From Trichobilharzia regenti (Eukaryota > Platyhelminthes > Trematoda > Strigeidida > Schistosomatidae): a stretch of 64,000 nucleotides of DNA. Location: NCBI GenBank assembly GCA_944472135.2, contig OX235265.1, forward strand, positions 59,221,112 to 59,285,111, in the 5' to 3' direction. Below are positions 63,301 to 64,000 of the stretch, piece after piece. Each line of letters begins with the position of its first letter. The stretch's first letter is position 1. The notes below the pieces were generated by a model. That model ran no database searches and had not been told where the DNA came from. It saw only the letters and a program-made list of their open reading frames with translations. Both the position numbers and the translations under genes were made by a program.

Positions 63301-64000
63301 TGAATACATTTCATGTTCACCCGAGGGATGTGAACTATTGAAACGGTAGAAGACAAAAGACTTGGTAAAAGAATGTTTTTTTTTGGGGGGGGGGATTGAT
63401 ATCTCTATAGAGCCAAATTATGCATACTTTATCTTCAACACACCATTTGCGCAGATCTTTGTGTTGTGCTATTTTTTGGCCTTCCTTCATGTTGAGTTTC
63501 TTAGTGTTCCTTTCACTTCTTTAATGTATCTCCACAACGCTGGATCATTTGCCTTCTTTGAAATCAGATGTATCTCCTTGCTATTTGATGTTTTTATGAA
63601 GATAAATGTCTCTCTATCTACTACTGAAAAATCTTATCAGTAGCACTCACCACACTATGCCAATTCAATTTTTCATCTAAGTGGTTGTAAAGATGTAACG
63701 CGTGGTTATCTGATGTGAAAGAAAACGAATTTATTTGTTGTGTTTCAAAGTATTTTCCTTGTCACCAAATTTTAATATAAATCCGTTTTTCACATTTGCA
63801 GCTTTTGCAAGATCCAGAATATGATCAAGTCTTAGAGACTCTTTGCTCAGTGTTACACAAAGATGTACGGATGTCGAAAGGAATGTTAGCCATGCGAACA
63901 CAAAAGATTTTTGCAATCAAGGTAGGGGAAAAATTCACAAGCATTACTTAACATAAATTTCACTTAATTTTAGGAAGGACTAAGTGCACTGTTGGACGTT
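48135..64000 (+). CDS. MSH4: MSH4, meiotic MutS homologue (exons 1-10, 3' incomplete)
   Basis: The ten exons listed below join in frame into 524 residues. MSH4 pairs with MSH5 as a sliding clamp on meiotic recombination intermediates and promotes crossovers in the nucleus; it does no mismatch repair. As in other MSH4s, the mismatch-binding MutS I domain is absent. MutS II (connector) starts at IVEGRG (residue ~76) and the VDYTCTAIGARLLRTNLLEP block (residues ~258-277) opens MutS III (core). AAESRITKVIGIKYMLDLVK (from ~437) and MRTQKIFAIK (end of exon 9) are strongly MSH4-like. The MutS V ATPase, with Walker motifs, lies beyond 64000. All introns are GT-AG with matching phases. Intron sizes are 1610, 2924, 1080, 1767, 2267, 1806, 1893, 895 and 52 nt. 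Oddities: a Ser/Thr-rich N-terminus and a ~105-residue insertion in exon 8. Expression is expected in germ line; the sequence itself does not show this. Confidence 0.95.
48375..49960. other. MSH4 intron 1 interior
   Basis: AT-rich intron. No repeat or coding segment recognised. Confidence 0.5.
49968..50116 (+). CDS. MSH4: MSH4 exon 2
   Basis: Acceptor AATTCAG|GT, donor GAG|GTAAGT. Encodes IVEGRGPSLGVIGIATIDIY and LSQFRDTSSYSRTLVKLLVY, the start of the MutS II domain, close to vertebrate MSH4. Confidence 0.95.
50120..51685. other. MSH4 intron 2, left part
   Basis: AT-rich. Nothing recognised. Confidence 0.5.
51691..51992 (-). mobile_element. SINE family A, minus copy in MSH4 intron 2
   Basis: Tail at the left, hammerhead-like block near 51760-51790, B-box complement near 51812-51826 (GTTTGAATCCAGG), head 51885-51992 with GCGCGACCACTTTGCAACGT and CGATGAGTTACTGCCCCAC. 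The head is the same as at 5510-5615. Left half of an inverted pair. Confidence 0.85.
51993..52168 (+). mobile_element. SINE family A, plus copy in MSH4 intron 2
   Basis: Starts at the A-box region (CAGTGGCTTGACAGTCTACG), B box GGGTTTGAACCCC, AACTAGGACGAAACAGCTGC (stem II end, GAAAC and stem III position), CCCAGTGCTCCC, tail GATGTCAGATCATGATGG. Its head is missing because the minus copy begins there. Confidence 0.85.
52725..52800 (+). repeat. diverged PLE-LTR/102-bp repeat fragment
   Basis: ATTTCGAGCAATAATTTCTA, then AGGCGTCCCCC and CACTGTTTGATATATAC follow the order of the unit at 24197-24345. Weak match. Confidence 0.4.
53041..53167 (+). CDS. MSH4: MSH4 exon 3
   Basis: Acceptor TTAAATAG|ATT, donor AACG|GTAAGA, enters at phase 0 and leaves at phase 1. 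Encodes ILLPRSGLEPNSCMRKLVK and LNIGATFNGVNRSHFNDTN. Confidence 0.9.
53180..54235. other. MSH4 intron 3 interior
   Basis: AT-rich intron, no element recognised. Confidence 0.5.
54248..54314 (+). CDS. MSH4: MSH4 exon 4
   Basis: A 67-nt exon. Acceptor CTAAAAG|GT, donor CGAA|GTAAGC. Encodes GLDYLRRLCHPYYIPSIYAI (the GLEYIEQLC-type block of MSH4). Leaves at phase 2, matched by exon 5. Confidence 0.92.
54330..56070. other. MSH4 intron 4 interior
   Basis: No element firmly recognised. The part near 55440-55620 is GC-richer and may be an old repeat. Confidence 0.45.
56082..56203 (+). CDS. MSH4: MSH4 exon 5
   Basis: Acceptor CACTCCAG|ATTC, donor ATAG|GTAATG. Encodes FYALSALSALFNYAEEMYGI then MYAPRSMKFAFTGSVKSTMI, matching the KYYCLAAVAAL...YAPKSLK region of the family. 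Confidence 0.95.
56700..57850 (-). mobile_element. PLE relic in MSH4 intron 5
   Basis: Antisense to MSH4. In minus-strand order: GSQLGPLIADFF near 57685-57650 (RT block), RYVDDLIFPQINF near 57585-57545 (catalytic box intact), a GARYIGRSSR block near 56885-56860 (GIY-YIG endonuclease, YIG present), with stops and frame changes between. Its RYVDD and YIGR wording differs from the PLE at 28-30 kb, so a second PLE lineage. Confidence 0.82.
57907..57930. repeat. TA microsatellite
   Basis: TA run just 5' of the PLE relic on its coding strand. Confidence 0.85.
58251..58343 (+). mobile_element. PLE RT fragment, inverted relative to 56700-57850
   Basis: Matches the reverse complement of 57470-57560 over about 90 bp (CAAATCAATTTTACTCGACT, GATGTGCTCAATCTGTATCG). 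A second, short piece of the same PLE in the opposite orientation. Confidence 0.85.
58471..58614 (+). CDS. MSH4: MSH4 exon 6
   Basis: Acceptor TTTAAAAG|AT, donor TGTG|GTAAGA. Encodes SAYNLLLVRNRRSRSSKGSL then YAAVDYTCTAIGARLLRTNL and LEPPC: the entry to the MutS III core with the conserved LRxNLLEP helix. Confidence 0.96.
58678..58887 (-). mobile_element. SINE family A, single minus copy in MSH4 intron 6
   Basis: Tail AACAGTTAGAGAACC at the left, GGAGTGCTGGACAGCTG, hammerhead loop complement TAGTTTGGGA, B-box complement GGTTCGAACTTGGG, A-box complement CCATTCAGCCACTGG. The head is largely missing. Not paired with a plus copy. Confidence 0.85.
58900..60020. other. MSH4 intron 6, rest
   Basis: AT-rich. 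Nothing recognised; short open frames show no domain. Confidence 0.45.
60028..60255 (+). mobile_element. tRNA-like SINE family B in MSH4 intron 6
   Basis: A box TTGGTCCAATGGTGG, B box GGGTCGATTCCC, GTAGCAACCCTACCATG, then GAAGTCCTTCTGTCTCACTT. Layout shared with 26995-27172 and 63040-63250. Confidence 0.65.
60421..60497 (+). CDS. MSH4: MSH4 exon 7
   Basis: Acceptor TTTATAG|AT, donor CAG|GTAAGA. Encodes LPTILNRQASVHELISSPET then LYNIQ, the family's INxRLDCVQEL segment. Confidence 0.93.
60510..62380. other. MSH4 intron 7 interior
   Basis: Contains the repeat fragment at 60885-60990. Otherwise AT-rich with nothing recognised. Confidence 0.45.
60885..60990 (-). repeat. PLE-LTR leader fragment
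   Basis: AGCTGGGCACTGTCACAGAG followed by TATAATTCCATCATAGAG matches the leader at 19253-19300. The rest of the unit is degraded. Confidence 0.55.
62391..62906 (+). CDS. MSH4: MSH4 exon 8 (with long insertion)
   Basis: A 516-nt exon. Acceptor TTTATTTAG|CAA, donor ATG|GTAAAT. QILRQFPNIDSLLSLCVQIC and AAESRITKVIGIKYMLDLVK are normal MSH4. Between them, residues ~328-434 (62463-62783) are a Ser/Thr/Asn/His-rich stretch where vertebrate MSH4 has under ten residues. CAG|GTGAAT at 62514 and GTACAG| at 62789 are both in phase 0. Confidence 0.9.
62514..62789 (+). other. possible optional in-frame intron inside MSH4 exon 8
   Basis: 276 nt = 92 codons, free of stops, starting with a strong donor (CAG|GTGAAT) and ending with a GTACAG acceptor, both at codon borders. 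Removing it would leave ...TETSQ directly before AAESRI, close to the family's usual spacing. The pyrimidine tract before the acceptor is weak, so use may be partial or absent. Confidence 0.45.
63040..63250 (+). mobile_element. tRNA-like SINE family B in MSH4 intron 8
   Basis: GGATCAGTGGTAAATT (A-box-like), GGTCCGATTCTCGAC (B-box-like), AAACTACCACCACTGAAACT, GCTTGAGGCCCTATGCTCCC and an A-rich end. Confidence 0.65.
63802..63921 (+). CDS. MSH4: MSH4 exon 9
   Basis: Acceptor CATTTGCAG|CTT, donor AAG|GTAGGG, 40 codons. Encodes LLQDPEYDQVLETLCSVLHK then DVRMSKGMLAMRTQKIFAIK. Confidence 0.94.
63974..64000 (+). CDS. MSH4: MSH4 exon 10, partial
   Basis: Acceptor TAATTTTAG|GAA after an intron of only 52 nt. 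Encodes EGLSALLDV, matching the family's NINEFLDIAR position. Cut by the window end. Confidence 0.88.

Overview
The window looks like nuclear DNA of a schistosomatid blood fluke (Schistosoma or a close relative). It is AT-rich and intron-rich, and crowded with repeat types typical of that group: Sm-alpha-type SINEs with hammerhead-derived cores, CsRn1/Boudicca-type Gypsy LTR elements, Penelope-like elements (PLEs) with a GIY-YIG endonuclease, RTE and CR1-like LINE relics, and several tRNA-like SINE families. I see no bacterial features. Species is inferred from repeat types, not proven. Layout: 1-27 kb is gene-poor, with an RTE relic, a PLE relic, SINEs (several as inverted pairs), a fold-back element, a 102-bp tandem array and a LINE tail carrying a 149-bp insertion with target-site duplications (TSDs). 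From 27.4 to 46.5 kb is a nested retroelement cluster. A decayed Gypsy relic is split by a PLE with near-identical inverted arms, and one arm carries a SINE. Next comes a Gypsy element with a long intact protease-RT-RNaseH-integrase frame. A young, internally deleted Gypsy (identical LTR segments, CTTTC TSD) sits between its pol and the next LTR-like sequence. A minus-strand deleted Gypsy follows, then a CR1-like LINE interrupted by a solo LTR (TAGTC TSD), which meets a second LINE tail end-to-end as a large palindrome. From 46.5 to 48.1 kb are two PLE scraps. The only host gene recognised is the meiotic MutS homologue MSH4 on the plus strand. Ten exons (48135 to the window edge) join with consistent splice phases into 524 residues covering the N-terminus, the MutS II (connector) domain and part of the MutS III (core/lever) domain; the ATPase domain lies beyond the window. 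Its introns carry further SINE and PLE insertions. Exon 8 holds an unusual Ser/Thr/Asn-rich insertion of about 105 residues, most of it bounded by splice-like sites in phase 0, so it may be an optional in-frame intron.
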